A DNA stretch of 64,000 nucleotides, taken from NCBI RefSeq assembly GCF_001427025.1, contig NZ_LMGA01000001.1, forward strand, positions 234,238 to 298,237, given 5' to 3'. Below, piece after piece: positions 7,122-15,729 of the stretch. The position numbers were made by a program, and so were the translations under genes. Origin of the DNA: Mesorhizobium sp. Root554 (GTDB lineage: Bacteria; Pseudomonadota; Alphaproteobacteria; Rhizobiales; Rhizobiaceae). The stretch's first letter is position 1. Each line of letters opens with the position of its first letter. The notes below the pieces were generated by a model. The model did not search any database and had not been told where the DNA came from. It saw only the letters and a list, made by a program, of their open reading frames with translations.

Positions 7122-8897
7122 ATGTATCGGGCACCTGTCGGCGAAATCGCGTTTACGCTCAAGCATGTTGCCGGGCTGAAGCCGGCGCTCGACAAAGGCG
7201 CTTTCGGCGAACTCGGCGAGGATGTCGTCGATGCCGTGCTGGAGGAGGCCGGACGCTTCGCCACCGACGAGATCGCGCCTCTGTACAAGGTTGGCGATGA
7301 GATCGGCGCGCAGCTCAAGGATGGCGCGGTGACCACGCCGCCGGGCTGGAAGGCGCTTTACCGGCGCTGGATGGACGGCGGCTGGAATTCGCTTTCCGCG
7401 CAGGAAGAGCATGGCGGCCAGGCGCTGCCCACCATGGTCGCGGTTTCCGTGCTGGAAATGTGGAACTCGGCGGCGATGGCGTTCGGCATCGGCCCGACGC
7501 TGACCATGGGCGCGGTCGAGGCGCTGGACAAGCATGCGTCGGATGCGCTCAAGGAAAAATACCTGGGCAAACTCGTCTCCGGCGAATGGATGGGGACGAT
7601 GAACCTGACCGAGCCGCAGGCGGGCTCCGATCTGGCTGCCCTGCGCACCCGCGCCGAACCGGCGGGCGACGGCACCTACCGCATCTTCGGCCAGAAGATC
7701 TTCATCACCTATGGCGAGCACGATTTCACCGACAACATCGTCCATCTGGTGCTGGCGCGCCTGCCCGATGCGCCGGCCGGCACGCGCGGCATCTCGCTGT
7801 TCCTGGTGCCGAAATTCCTCGTCGGCGACGATGGCAGCCTCGGAGAACGCAACGACGTGTTCTGTTCCGGGCTGGAGCACAAGCTGGGCATCCACGGTTC
7901 GCCCACCTGCACCATGATCTACGGCGACGGCTTTCAGGGCCAGACGCCGGGCGCCATCGGCTGGCTGATCGGCGAGGAGAACAAGGGCCTGGCCTGCATG
8001 TTCACCATGATGAACAATGCCCGGCTGGCCGTCGGCATCCAGGGCGTCGCCATCGCCGAGACCGCCTACCAGAAGGCGCTGGCCTATGCGAACGAGCGCC
8101 GCCAGGGCAAGAACGCCGGCTATTCCGGCCAAGGCATGGCGCCCATCGTCCATCACCCGGATGTGCAGCGCAATCTCCTGACCATGAAGACGCTGACGCA
8201 GGCGGCCCGCGCCATCGCCTATTCCTGCGCCCATGCGATGGACATGGCGCGGACCCGCAAGGGCGACGAAGCGCGGCACTGGCAGGAGCGCGCCAATCTG
8301 CTGACGCCGCTGGCCAAGGCTTTTCCCACCGATGTCGGCGTCGAGGTCTCGTCGCTCGGCGTGCAGATCCATGGCGGCATGGGGTTCATCGAGGAGACGG
8401 GAGCGGCGGCGCTCTACCGCGATGCGCGCATCGCGCCGATTTATGAAGGCACCAACGGCATCCAGGCCATCGACCTCGTCACCCGCAAGCTTTCGCTCGC
8501 CGGCGGCGAGCATGTTCACGCCTATATCGATGAGTTGCTGGAGATTGTTGCCGGCGTGCGGGAATCAAATCTTGCCGGCTTTGGCGCGACCGCCGACCGC
8601 CTCGACCGCGCTCTCGCCGATCTCACCGAAGCCACCCATGTTTTGCAGGCCATGCTGGTGGATGGCCGTGTCGAGGAAGCGCTGGCCGGCGCGACGCCTT
8701 ATCTGCGGCTTTTCTCGCTGGCGGCGGGCGGCGCGTATCTGGCGCGCGGCGCGCTGGCCGAGGGAGCCGAAGAGCGCATTTCGCCCTGCCGGTTTTTCGC
8801 TGAGAACCTGCTCGGCGAAACGGCCGCGCTCCGGGAACGCGTGGTGGATGGAGGCGAAAGCCTCGCCGCCGCTGCCAGGGCGCTCGTCTGGGCCTAG
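7122..8897 (+). CDS. Acyl-CoA dehydrogenase (long form, with C-terminal extension domain)
   Basis: This FAD enzyme should introduce the trans-2 double bond into an acyl-CoA. The ATG at 7122 was chosen over an upstream in-frame start (7086) because GGGGAGG precedes it and the family N-terminus MYRAPVGEIAFTL starts there: 591 residues. The core has MNLTEPQAGSDLAALRT, the FAD/substrate region, and YEGTNGIQAIDLV, whose Glu442 sits where the catalytic base is expected. About 120 residues follow, matching the C-terminal domain of the roughly 600-residue bacterial form. It is followed after 22 bases by an enoyl-CoA hydratase, the next step of beta-oxidation. Substrate chain length is not readable. 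Confidence 0.92.
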   Translation: MYRAPVGEIAFTLKHVAGLKPALDKGAFGELGEDVVDAVLEEAGRFATDEIAPLYKVGDEIGAQLKDGAVTTPPGWKALYRRWMDGGWNSLSAQEEHGGQALPTMVAVSVLEMWNSAAMAFGIGPTLTMGAVEALDKHASDALKEKYLGKLVSGEWMGTMNLTEPQAGSDLAALRTRAEPAGDGTYRIFGQKIFITYGEHDFTDNIVHLVLARLPDAPAGTRGISLFLVPKFLVGDDGSLGERNDVFCSGLEHKLGIHGSPTCTMIYGDGFQGQTPGAIGWLIGEENKGLACMFTMMNNARLAVGIQGVAIAETAYQKALAYANERRQGKNAGYSGQGMAPIVHHPDVQRNLLTMKTLTQAARAIAYSCAHAMDMARTRKGDEARHWQERANLLTPLAKAFPTDVGVEVSSLGVQIHGGMGFIEETGAAALYRDARIAPIYEGTNGIQAIDLVTRKLSLAGGEHVHAYIDELLEIVAGVRESNLAGFGATADRLDRALADLTEATHVLQAMLVDGRVEEALAGATPYLRLFSLAAGGAYLARGALAEGAEERISPCRFFAENLLGETAALRERVVDGGESLAAAARALVWA

Positions 8898-8919
8898 CAA
8901 CACAACAAGGAAACCCATC

Positions 8920-9672
8920 GTGACCGATCATGTAGTCGTCGAGCGCCGGGGCGCGGTTCAGATCATCCGCATGAACCGGCCCGACAAGAAGAACGCGCTC
9001 ACCAGCGCCATGTATGCCGCAATGTCCGCCGCACTGAAGCAGGGCGATGCGGACAGCTCCGTGCGTGCTCATGTCTTCCTCGGCGTGCCCGGCGCCTTTT
9101 CGGCCGGCAACGACATCGCCGATTTCATCACCATGGCAACCGGCGGGCAGGGTGGCGGCGAGGTGTGGGATTTCCTGATCTGCCTTGCCACCGCGCAAAA
9201 ACCGATGGTTTCGGGTGTCGACGGCATTGCGGTCGGGATCGGCACGACGCTGAACCTGCATTGCGATTTGACCTTCGCCACGCCGCGCACCGTGTTTCGC
9301 ACGCCGTTCGTCGATCTCGGGCTCGTTCCCGAAGCCGGCTCCAGCCTGATCGCGCCGCAGATATTGGGACGGCAGGCGGCTTTCGCGCTGCTGGCGCTGG
9401 GCGAAGGGTTTTCCGCCGAGAGGGCCAAGGCGGCGGGGCTGATCCATGAGGTTGTGGAGGAGGCGGAACTTGAAAACGCCACGCTGGCGGCCGCCGAAAC
9501 CATCGCCGCCAAACCGCCGCAGGCGATGAAGATCGCGCGCGACCTGATGCGTGGACCGACCGATGCGCTCGTCGCCCGCATCAGGCAAGAGGCCGATCAT
9601 TTCAGGGAACGCCTCACTTCAGACGAGGCGCGCGCCGCGTTGATGGCTTTCATGAGCCGCAAGAAGGCCTGA
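8920..9672 (+). CDS. Enoyl-CoA hydratase/isomerase family protein
   Basis: Crotonase-fold protein of 250 residues. The GTG at 8920 is the start, preceded by AAGGA; the open frame continues far upstream only as a shadow of the acyl-CoA dehydrogenase. The oxyanion-hole segments are visible (GAFSAGNDIADF, and GIAVGIGTTLNLHCDLTFA). Hydration of the enoyl-CoA made by the neighbouring dehydrogenase is the simple prediction. However, the two glutamates of classical hydratases are not clear, because the segment after the second oxyanion loop reads FVDLGLVPEAGSS with only one Glu. An isomerase-like or other crotonase activity is therefore possible. Confidence 0.88.
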   Translation: MTDHVVVERRGAVQIIRMNRPDKKNALTSAMYAAMSAALKQGDADSSVRAHVFLGVPGAFSAGNDIADFITMATGGQGGGEVWDFLICLATAQKPMVSGVDGIAVGIGTTLNLHCDLTFATPRTVFRTPFVDLGLVPEAGSSLIAPQILGRQAAFALLALGEGFSAERAKAAGLIHEVVEEAELENATLAAAETIAAKPPQAMKIARDLMRGPTDALVARIRQEADHFRERLTSDEARAALMAFMSRKKA

Positions 9673-9755
9673 TCCCTGCCGTTCGACCGCTGTTTCCGCC
9701 GCCCGCCGCGACCGGCGGTGGACCGCGTTTGCTCAACCGCCCGGCTGGGAACCGA

Positions 9756-9804
9756 TCACATCTTGTGAAACTGCGTCATCAACCGGTTTCAGGTCACATC
9801 TTGT
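9756..9804. repeat. Paired 11 bp direct repeat upstream of the lipoprotein gene
   Basis: TCACATCTTGT occurs at 9756-9766 and again at 9794-9804, 38 bases apart, in the 188-base gap before the RT0821-like lipoprotein gene. Both copies are followed by a short A/T-rich stretch. The arrangement would suit a regulator bound at two sites, but the spacing is not a whole number of helical turns. Nothing else is evident in this gap. Confidence 0.35.
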
Positions 9805-9860
9805 TAACCCCGGTTTGCTCATAGTTTTCGAAAGTTTTAGCTGTCAGTGGAGATTGCCGG

Positions 9861-10316
9861 TTGCCGCGCATCGCGCAAACTCTTCGCCGATTGCGTGACG
9901 GCGCATCCTGGGCCACGTCGGGGACGGTGCTGTTCTTCGCGGTGCTGCAACTCACCGGCTGCGGCGTTGGCGGCTTCAGCCTCGACAAGGCGGAGGTGGA
10001 TCATTCCATCCTGACCAGCGCCACGCCCGCCGCGGAAACGGCGGATGCCAATTTCACTTCCGATCAGGCGACCATCCGCAATGCGGTTTCCTCGGCTGAC
10101 ATCGAAAGCCTGGGCGGCAAGGCCATTCCCTGGGCCAACCCCGGCACCGGCTCGCGCGGATCGATCAACGAACTGGCCGAAACCAAGGATACCGGGGTCC
10201 TCTGCCGCCGCTTCAGCGCTTCGCGTGAAAGCTTCGATGGCGTGGCGATGTTCTATGGCCGCGCCTGCCTGATTTCCGAAGGCGCCTGGCGGCTGGACGA
10301 GTTCAAGGCACTTTGA
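9861..10316 (+). CDS. RT0821/Lpp0805-like surface lipoprotein
   Basis: A 151-residue protein with an N-terminal hydrophobic stretch and a lipobox LTGC ending at Cys34, so it is probably a lipoprotein. The C-terminal part (CRRFSASRESFDGVAMFYGRACL) matches the pattern of the RT0821/Lpp0805 surface-protein family common in Rhizobiales, as I recall it. The start is a TTG at 9861 with GTGGAG eight bases upstream; no better ATG is available in frame before the signal peptide. It is followed by the dnaJ-like gene after 111 bases. Function unknown; envelope location likely. Confidence 0.75.
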   Translation: MPRIAQTLRRLRDGASWATSGTVLFFAVLQLTGCGVGGFSLDKAEVDHSILTSATPAAETADANFTSDQATIRNAVSSADIESLGGKAIPWANPGTGSRGSINELAETKDTGVLCRRFSASRESFDGVAMFYGRACLISEGAWRLDEFKAL

Positions 10317-10427
10317 ACCTGTAGTGGCGATTTTCCTGGGGTATGACGCCCTCAAACACTGGAATTTCTTCCTATGCAGGCGCATATAGGGGGCAACTGA
10401 TCCCGTTCCCATTTGCAGGCAGGATGC

Positions 10428-11366
10428 ATGCGCGACCCCTATGAGGTGCTGGGCGTTGCCAAGAACGCCTCGGCCAAAGACATAAAATCGGCCTACCGCA
10501 AGCTCGCCAAGAAGCATCATCCGGACCAGAATCCGGACGATCCGAAGGCGAAGGACCGCTTTGCCGCGGCCAACCAGGCCTATGAAATCCTCGGCGACGA
10601 CAAGAACCGGGCGGCGTTCGACCGTGGCGAGATCGACGCCGACGGGAAGCAGCGCTTCCAGGGCTTCGAAGGCGCCGGCGGCGACCCGTTCGCCGGTTTC
10701 AGGCAATCGCAGGCCGGCCCCGGCGGGCAGCGCTTCGAATTCCGCAGCGGGCCGGGCGGCGATTTCGGCGGCGCCGACATTTTCAGCCACATTTTCGGCG
10801 ATGCGTTCGCGCAGCAGCAGCCCGGCGGCATGGGTGGGGGCGCCAGGCCCGGCGAGCGCCGCCGCCAGGCTCCCGCCGGCAACGACATCAATGTAACGCT
10901 CCCCATCACCGTCGAGGAAGCCGCCACGGCGCCCAAGGTCACGGCGATGTTCCCGGATGGCCGCAAGATCGCCGTCAAGCTTCCCGCCTATGTCGAGGAC
11001 GGCCAGACGATCCGGCTGAAAGGCCAGGGCGAGCAGGGCTACGGCCAGCCCGGCGACGCGCTGGTGAAAATCCATCTGCGCAGCCATCTCCGCTACCGCG
11101 TCGATGGACGTGACCTGCACGCGGATTTGCCCGTGCCGCTCAAGGATGCCGTGCTGGGCGCCAAGGTCGCGGTCGAGACGCCGACCGGCAGGATCGCCGT
11201 CAACGTGCCGGCCAATTCGAGTTCGGACAAGGTGTTGCGCATCCGGGGCAGGGGCCTGCCGCAGAAGGCCGGCGGCCATGGCGATCTCTATGCGCATGTC
11301 CGCCTGATGCTGCCCGAAGGCGGCAGTCCCGACCTCGAAAATCTGGTTCGAAACTGGAAAGATTGA
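10428..11366 (+). CDS. DnaJ C-terminal domain co-chaperone, CbpA-like
   Basis: The 312-residue protein has a J domain (residues 1-68) with HPD at 31-33, needed to stimulate DnaK. A Gly/Phe-rich linker follows (about 78-145), and then a DnaJ C-terminal substrate-binding region, with no zinc-finger cysteines. This is the type II (CbpA/DjlB-like) layout. I chose ATG 10428, with AGG just upstream, because an earlier TTG at 10413 adds only five residues before the conserved RDPYEVLGV. The gene stands between a lipoprotein gene and fabI. It is not the main DnaJ, which carries CxxCxGxG repeats. Confidence 0.92.
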   Translation: MRDPYEVLGVAKNASAKDIKSAYRKLAKKHHPDQNPDDPKAKDRFAAANQAYEILGDDKNRAAFDRGEIDADGKQRFQGFEGAGGDPFAGFRQSQAGPGGQRFEFRSGPGGDFGGADIFSHIFGDAFAQQQPGGMGGGARPGERRRQAPAGNDINVTLPITVEEAATAPKVTAMFPDGRKIAVKLPAYVEDGQTIRLKGQGEQGYGQPGDALVKIHLRSHLRYRVDGRDLHADLPVPLKDAVLGAKVAVETPTGRIAVNVPANSSSDKVLRIRGRGLPQKAGGHGDLYAHVRLMLPEGGSPDLENLVRNWKD

Positions 11367-11462
11367 GCTTTTCGTTCGCAGCCTCCCGCCTGTCGCGCTT
11401 GAAGGCTCGGTAAGCCTGTGCGATAGGCTGTCCAACCAGAAAATTCGTTCGGAGACGCTCAC

Positions 11463-12281
11463 ATGGCGGGTGGACAAGGGCTTATGGCCGGCAAGCGCGG
11501 CCTCATACTGGGCGTCGCCAACAATCGCTCCATTGCCTATGGCATCGCGAAATCCTGCGCCGACCAGGGTGCCGAGATTGCGCTGACCTATCAGGGCGAG
11601 GCGTTCAAGAAGCGCGTCGAGCCGCTGGCCGCGGAGCTTGGCGCCCATGTCGCCGGCCATTGCGACGTCACCGACCCCGAAAGCCTGGACGCGGTTTTCG
11701 CCGATGTCGCCAGGCGCTGGGGCAAGCTCGATTTCCTCGTTCACGCCATCGCCTTCTCCGACAAGGAGGAACTGACGGGCCGCTATGTCGAGACGACGCG
11801 CGACAATTTCCTGCGCACCATGGACATTTCGGTGTTCTCCTTCACCACGGTCGCCAAGCGCGCCGAGGCGCTGATGACCGACGGCGGCTCGCTGCTGACG
11901 CTGACCTATTACGGCGCCGAAAAAGTGATGCCGCACTACAACGTCATGGGCGTCGCCAAGGCGGCGCTTGAGGCGAGCGTGCGCTATCTTGCCGTCGATC
12001 TCGGCGCCAGGGGCATCCGCGTCAACGCCATCTCGGCCGGCCCGATCAAGACGCTTGCCGCGTCCGGCATCGGCGACTTCCGCTATATCCTCAAGTGGAA
12101 CGAATACAATTCGCCGTTGAAGCGCACCGTGACCCCGGAAGAAGTCGGCGATTCCGGCATGTATTTCCTCTCCGACCTGTCGCGCGGCGTCACCGGCGAG
12201 GTGCACCACGTCGATTCGGGCTACCACGTCGTCGGCATGAAGGCCGTGGACGCGCCCGACATTTCCGTCGTCAAGGATTAG
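11463..12281 (+). CDS. fabI: Enoyl-[acyl-carrier-protein] reductase (NADH)
   Basis: FabI reduces enoyl-ACP in the last step of each fatty-acid elongation cycle. The 272-residue protein is an atypical short-chain dehydrogenase with the FabI-specific GVANNRSIAYGIAK cofactor loop and the Tyr-x6-Lys catalytic pair at Tyr159/Lys166 (YNVMGVAK). SAGPIKTLAASGI, near the flexible substrate loop, is also typical. Start ATG 11463; a second ATG at 11484 would remove seven residues. It precedes a histidine phosphatase by 37 bases. In rhizobia FabI is one of the targets of triclosan-type inhibitors. Confidence 0.94.
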   Translation: MAGGQGLMAGKRGLILGVANNRSIAYGIAKSCADQGAEIALTYQGEAFKKRVEPLAAELGAHVAGHCDVTDPESLDAVFADVARRWGKLDFLVHAIAFSDKEELTGRYVETTRDNFLRTMDISVFSFTTVAKRAEALMTDGGSLLTLTYYGAEKVMPHYNVMGVAKAALEASVRYLAVDLGARGIRVNAISAGPIKTLAASGIGDFRYILKWNEYNSPLKRTVTPEEVGDSGMYFLSDLSRGVTGEVHHVDSGYHVVGMKAVDAPDISVVKD

Positions 12282-12318
12282 GTCCTCGGCCGGACCGTCC
12301 CTCCAATCTGTCAGTGCA

Positions 12319-12906
12319 ATGCCTCCCATCGTCTACATCGTTCGCCACGGCCAAACGGCCTGGAACGCAGAGTTCCGGCTGCAGGGGCAGGCCGACACCG
12401 AACTGAATGCGCTGGGGCGCGAGCAGGCGAACGCCAACGGACACAATCTGTCGGCGCTGATCCCCGATCCGCAGGGATTCGACTTCGTCGCCAGCCCGAT
12501 GCTGCGCACCCGCCAGACAATGGAACTGGCCCGTACCGCCATGGGCCTCGATCCGAAGGCTTATCGCACCGATCCACGTCTGGTGGAGATCAATTTCGGC
12601 GATTGGCAAGGCTTCACCATGGCCGAACTCGAGGCGCGCCAGCCGGGTTCGACGCATGGCAGATTCCACTACAAATGGGATTTCCTGCCGCCGGGCGCGG
12701 GCGCGGAAAGCTATGAGATGCTGCTGCAGCGGATACGGCCCTGGTACGAGGCGCTGAGCGCCCCGACCGTGTGCGTGACCCATGGCGGCATTGTCCGCGC
12801 GCTGTTCCGGCTGATCGGCAAGATGCCGAAAAGCGAAGCCGCGGCGCTGGAAGTGCCGCAGGACCGCATCCTGCGGCTGAGCGGCGGCAGGCTTGAGTGG
12901 TTGTAG
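12319..12906 (+). CDS. Histidine phosphatase family protein (phosphoglycerate mutase-like)
   Basis: The 195-residue protein begins with the RHG catalytic motif VRHGQTAWN (residues 8-16), where the first His forms the phospho-intermediate. It has a second catalytic His in CVTHGGIVRALFR. The overall pattern fits the GpmB/CobC-like branch, which contains broad phosphatases, alpha-ribazole phosphatase and mutases. The substrate cannot be fixed. The presence of bluB four kilobases downstream makes an alpha-ribazole phosphatase role thinkable but unsupported. It is likely co-transcribed with fabI. Confidence 0.88.
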   Translation: MPPIVYIVRHGQTAWNAEFRLQGQADTELNALGREQANANGHNLSALIPDPQGFDFVASPMLRTRQTMELARTAMGLDPKAYRTDPRLVEINFGDWQGFTMAELEARQPGSTHGRFHYKWDFLPPGAGAESYEMLLQRIRPWYEALSAPTVCVTHGGIVRALFRLIGKMPKSEAAALEVPQDRILRLSGGRLEWL

Positions 12907-12933
12907 GCTGGGCTGGGACGTCAGGTCCCGCCG

Positions 12934-13182
12934 CTACTCCGACAGGGTCATGTCGGTGATGACGTTTTCGCCATCCGTCACGTCGAAGGCAATGACGATG
13001 TCCATGCCTTCCTTCAGCGCTTCGACATCCATCTCGGGATTCATCTTGTAGGTCTTGCCGTCGTCCAGCGTCAGCGTCAGGTTTTCCTTGTCGATCTTCT
13101 GGATATGGCCCTCGGTCTGGCCGGCGAAGGCGGCGGTCGAAAGCAAAAACGTGGCGGCAACCGCGCCAATCAGCATACGCAT
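12934..13182 (-). CDS. DUF1344 small secreted protein
   Basis: An 82-residue protein with a clear signal peptide (MRMLIGAVAATFLLSTAAFA, cleavage after AFA) and a mature part of about 62 residues: a compact beta-rich domain (GHIQKIDKENLTLTLDDGKTY). It matches the DUF1344 family of rhizobial periplasmic proteins as I recall it. The open frame extends to 13260, but the ATG at 13182 is preceded by GAGGG and starts the signal peptide. Convergent with the histidine phosphatase gene and divergent from aroC. Function unknown. Confidence 0.8.
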   Translation of the reverse strand: MRMLIGAVAATFLLSTAAFAGQTEGHIQKIDKENLTLTLDDGKTYKMNPEMDVEALKEGMDIVIAFDVTDGENVITDMTLSE

Positions 13183-13389
13183 GAAAGCCCTCTTGTTTTT
13201 ATTTCCTTCGCGTGGAGCGAAAGGACAATTTGGCGATGAACGGAGCAGATCAGAAACCAACAGAATGTGTCAAAACTTAATCCGGCAGATCACAACCGGC
13301 TATCATGTGTATGACAAATTGACCCTCGCGGGAAACGCAAATAGAAGGCGTTGGTAAACCGGCCGGCTGCCGGCGGGGCGCTTGAACCA

Positions 13390-14559
13390 ATGTCTCACAA
13401 CACCTTCGGCCACCTGTTTCGCGTGACCACCTGGGGCGAGAGCCACGGCCCGGCCCTTGGCTGCGTCGTCGATGGCTGCCCGCCCGGCATCCGCTTCACG
13501 CGCGCCGATATCCAGGCCGAGCTGGACCGGCGCCGGCCCGGCCAATCGCGCTTCGTCACCCAGCGGCGCGAGCCGGATGAGGTGAAGGTCCTGTCCGGCT
13601 TCGTCACGGACGATGACGGCGAGACCATGATCACCACCGGCACGCCGGTCTCCATGCTGATCGAGAATATCGACCAGCGCTCGAAGGACTATGGCGAAAT
13701 CGCCCGCCAGTTCCGTCCGGGTCATGCCGACTACACCTATGAGACGAAATACGGCATCCGCGACCATCGCGGCGGCGGCCGTTCCTCGGCGCGCGAGACG
13801 GCGGCGCGGGTGGCGGCGGGTGCATTGGCGCGCAAGGTCGTGCCGGGACTTGTCGTGCGCGGGGCGCTGATCTCGATGGGCGAGAAATCGATCGATCGCG
13901 CCAACTGGAACTGGAATTTCGTCGAGGACGCGGAAAACCCGTTCTTCACGCCGGATGCGAAGTCTGTCCGGGTCTTCGCCGACTATCTCGACGGCATTCG
14001 CAAGGCCGGCTCGTCGGTCGGAGCGGTGATCGAGATTGTCGCGGAAGGCGTGCCGGCGGGGCTGGGCGCGCCGATCTATGCCAAGCTCGACCAGGACATC
14101 GCCTCCGGCCTGATGTCGATCAACGCGGTCAAGGGCGTCGAGATCGGCAACGGGTTCGAGGCCGCCCGCATCACCGGCGAGCAGAACGCCGACGAGATGC
14201 GCATGGGCAACGACGGCAAGCCGGTCTTCCTGTCCAATCATGCCGGCGGCATCCTCGGCGGCATTTCCACCGGCCAGCCGGTGATCGCGCGCTTCGCCGT
14301 CAAGCCGACCTCGTCGATCCTGACGCCGCGCAAGTCGATCGACAAGGACGGCAAGGACGTGGATGTCATGACCAAGGGCCGCCACGACCCCTGCGTCGGC
14401 ATCCGCGCCGTGCCGATCGGCGAGGCGATGGTCGCCTGCGCCATCGCTGATCATTATCTGCGGCATCGGGGACAGGTGGGGAACGAGGCAGTCGGCAATC
14501 GGCAATCGGCAGTCGATTTCCCGGCTCAACGGAAAGTCAGGCTGGAGGACCAAGAGTGA
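13390..14559 (+). CDS. aroC: Chorismate synthase with repeat-encoded C-terminal extension
   Basis: AroC converts EPSP to chorismate using reduced FMN, the last shared step of aromatic amino acid synthesis. Start ATG 13390 gives [20 protein letters not shown], the family N-terminus; an upstream in-frame start (13351) is not conserved. Family motifs include [15 protein letters not shown]-type text and [17 protein letters not shown]. The protein is 389 residues, about 25 longer than I expect for the family. The extra tail from about residue 366 ([16 protein letters not shown]...) is encoded by a GCAGTCG-type heptanucleotide repeat, so it is a secondary extension and probably harmless. Confidence 0.93.
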   Translation: MSHNTFGHLFRVTTWGESHGPALGCVVDGCPPGIRFTRADIQAELDRRRPGQSRFVTQRREPDEVKVLSGFVTDDDGETMITTGTPVSMLIENIDQRSKDYGEIARQFRPGHADYTYETKYGIRDHRGGGRSSARETAARVAAGALARKVVPGLVVRGALISMGEKSIDRANWNWNFVEDAENPFFTPDAKSVRVFADYLDGIRKAGSSVGAVIEIVAEGVPAGLGAPIYAKLDQDIASGLMSINAVKGVEIGNGFEAARITGEQNADEMRMGNDGKPVFLSNHAGGILGGISTGQPVIARFAVKPTSSILTPRKSIDKDGKDVDVMTKGRHDPCVGIRAVPIGEAMVACAIADHYLRHRGQVGNEAVGNRQSAVDFPAQRKVRLEDQE

Positions 14560-14609
14560 GCAAAAGATCAATCATGTTCCGACTGCCGACTGCCGACTGC
14601 CGACTGCCG
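14487..14609. repeat. Heptanucleotide inverted repeat (GCAGTCG x4 / CGACTGC x4) across the aroC stop
   Basis: The left arm (14487-14515) is four 7-base units, GCAGTCG, GCAATCG, GCAATCG, GCAGTCG. The right arm (14579-14609) is four perfect units of the complementary CGACTGC. Together they can form a stem of about 28 bp with two mismatches around a loop of about 63 bases that contains the aroC stop codon (14557-14559). The right arm ends five bases before the ribB ATG. The structure is seen directly; its origin by repeat insertion and expansion is inferred. Confidence 0.8.
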
Positions 14610-14614
14610 CTCTG

Positions 14615-15715
14615 ATGCCTTACGACCAGAAGAAGATCGTCGAAGCCGTGCGCGCGTTCGAGCGCGGCGAGATCGTCGTGGTGATGGACGACGACGGGCG
14701 CGAGAACGAGGGCGATCTGATCGTCGCCGCCGTTCACTGCACGCCGGAAAAGATGGCCTTCATCGTGCGCCATACATCCGGCATCGTCTGCACGCCGATG
14801 TTGAAGGAAGACGCAAGGCGGCTGAACCTCGCGCCGATGGTGGCGGACAATGATTCCGCCCACACCACGGCTTTCACCGTGTCCGTGGATTTCAAACATG
14901 GCACCACGACCGGCATCTCCGCCGAGGACCGCACGCTGACCGTCCGCAACCTGGCCAACGGCAATGTCGGCGGCGCGGATTTCGTGCGCCCTGGCCATAT
15001 TTTCCCGCTGATCGCGCGCGAAGGCGGCGTGCTGATGCGCTCGGGCCATACGGAAGCGGCGGTCGATCTGTGCAAGCTGGCCGGCCTGCCGCCGGTCGGC
15101 GTCATATCCGAACTGGTCAATGATGACGGCACCGTCAAGCGCGGCCCGCAAGTCGCCGCTTTCGCCGAGGAGCACGGGTTGAAGCAGGTCTCGGTGGCCG
15201 ATCTTATCGCCTACCGCCAGCGCCAGGAAACGCTGGTCGAGCGCGTCGCCTGTTTCGATATCGAGACACTGGGCGGCCCGGCCAAGGTCTTCACCTACAC
15301 GCTGCCATGGGACGTCATGGACCACGTCGCCATCGTCTTCGGCGACATCCGCGACGGCGAGGACGTGCCGGTGCGGCTGCATTCGGAGAATGTCGTCGCC
15401 GACGTCTTCGGCACCACGCACAAGCTCGACGAGATCGTGCGTTCCATGGGCGAGCGCAAGCGTGGCGTCATCGTCTATCTGCGCGAAGGCTCGGTCGGCG
15501 TCGCCCACCAGGACCGCAACCGGCCGGTCGCCGGCGAACGCGAGGACCATGACGAAGCCCGCCGCCGTGAAAACGAATGGCGTGAGATCGGCCTCGGCGC
15601 CCAGATCCTGAAGGACCTCGGCATTTCCTCGATCAACCTTCTCGCCTCCCGCGAGCGGCATTTCGTCGGGCTGGAAGGTTTCGGGCTGCGCATCACCAGC
15701 ACGGAAATCATCTGA
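14615..15715 (+). CDS. ribB: 3,4-dihydroxy-2-butanone-4-phosphate synthase with degenerate GTP cyclohydrolase II domain (RibBX type)
   Basis: The N-terminal half (1-205) is a complete DHBP synthase, turning ribulose 5-phosphate into the four-carbon unit of riboflavin, with DDDGRENEGD at 25-34 and HTSGIVCTP, RPGHIFPL and GHTEAAVDL. The C-terminal half (206-366) has the fold of GTP cyclohydrolase II, but the zinc cysteines are gone. The usual RVHSEC is RLHSEN here (Asn259), and no CDC follows. It should therefore lack cyclohydrolase activity, as in the RibBX form described in Proteobacteria. The start lies right after the heptanucleotide repeat, with no clear Shine-Dalgarno, so translation may depend on aroC read-through. 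Confidence 0.92.
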   Translation: MPYDQKKIVEAVRAFERGEIVVVMDDDGRENEGDLIVAAVHCTPEKMAFIVRHTSGIVCTPMLKEDARRLNLAPMVADNDSAHTTAFTVSVDFKHGTTTGISAEDRTLTVRNLANGNVGGADFVRPGHIFPLIAREGGVLMRSGHTEAAVDLCKLAGLPPVGVISELVNDDGTVKRGPQVAAFAEEHGLKQVSVADLIAYRQRQETLVERVACFDIETLGGPAKVFTYTLPWDVMDHVAIVFGDIRDGEDVPVRLHSENVVADVFGTTHKLDEIVRSMGERKRGVIVYLREGSVGVAHQDRNRPVAGEREDHDEARRRENEWREIGLGAQILKDLGISSINLLASRERHFVGLEGFGLRITSTEII

Positions 15716-15729
15716 CTTTTGATGCGCGA

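Noticed and set aside
9837-12329. Open minus-strand frame of 830 codons opposite the lipoprotein, dnaJ-like and fabI genes
   Set aside because: Its translation has no recognisable domain and strong Arg/Gly/Ala bias. It is a mirror of G/C-rich third positions in well-supported genes on the other strand.
12319-12906. Assigning the histidine phosphatase as CobC (alpha-ribazole phosphatase)
   Set aside because: The RHG motif alone does not separate CobC from other phosphatases, and no cob genes are adjacent; bluB is several genes away on the other strand.
14487-14609. Heptanucleotide array as a CRISPR-like repeat
   Set aside because: Units are seven bases, contiguous, without spacers, and no cas genes are nearby.
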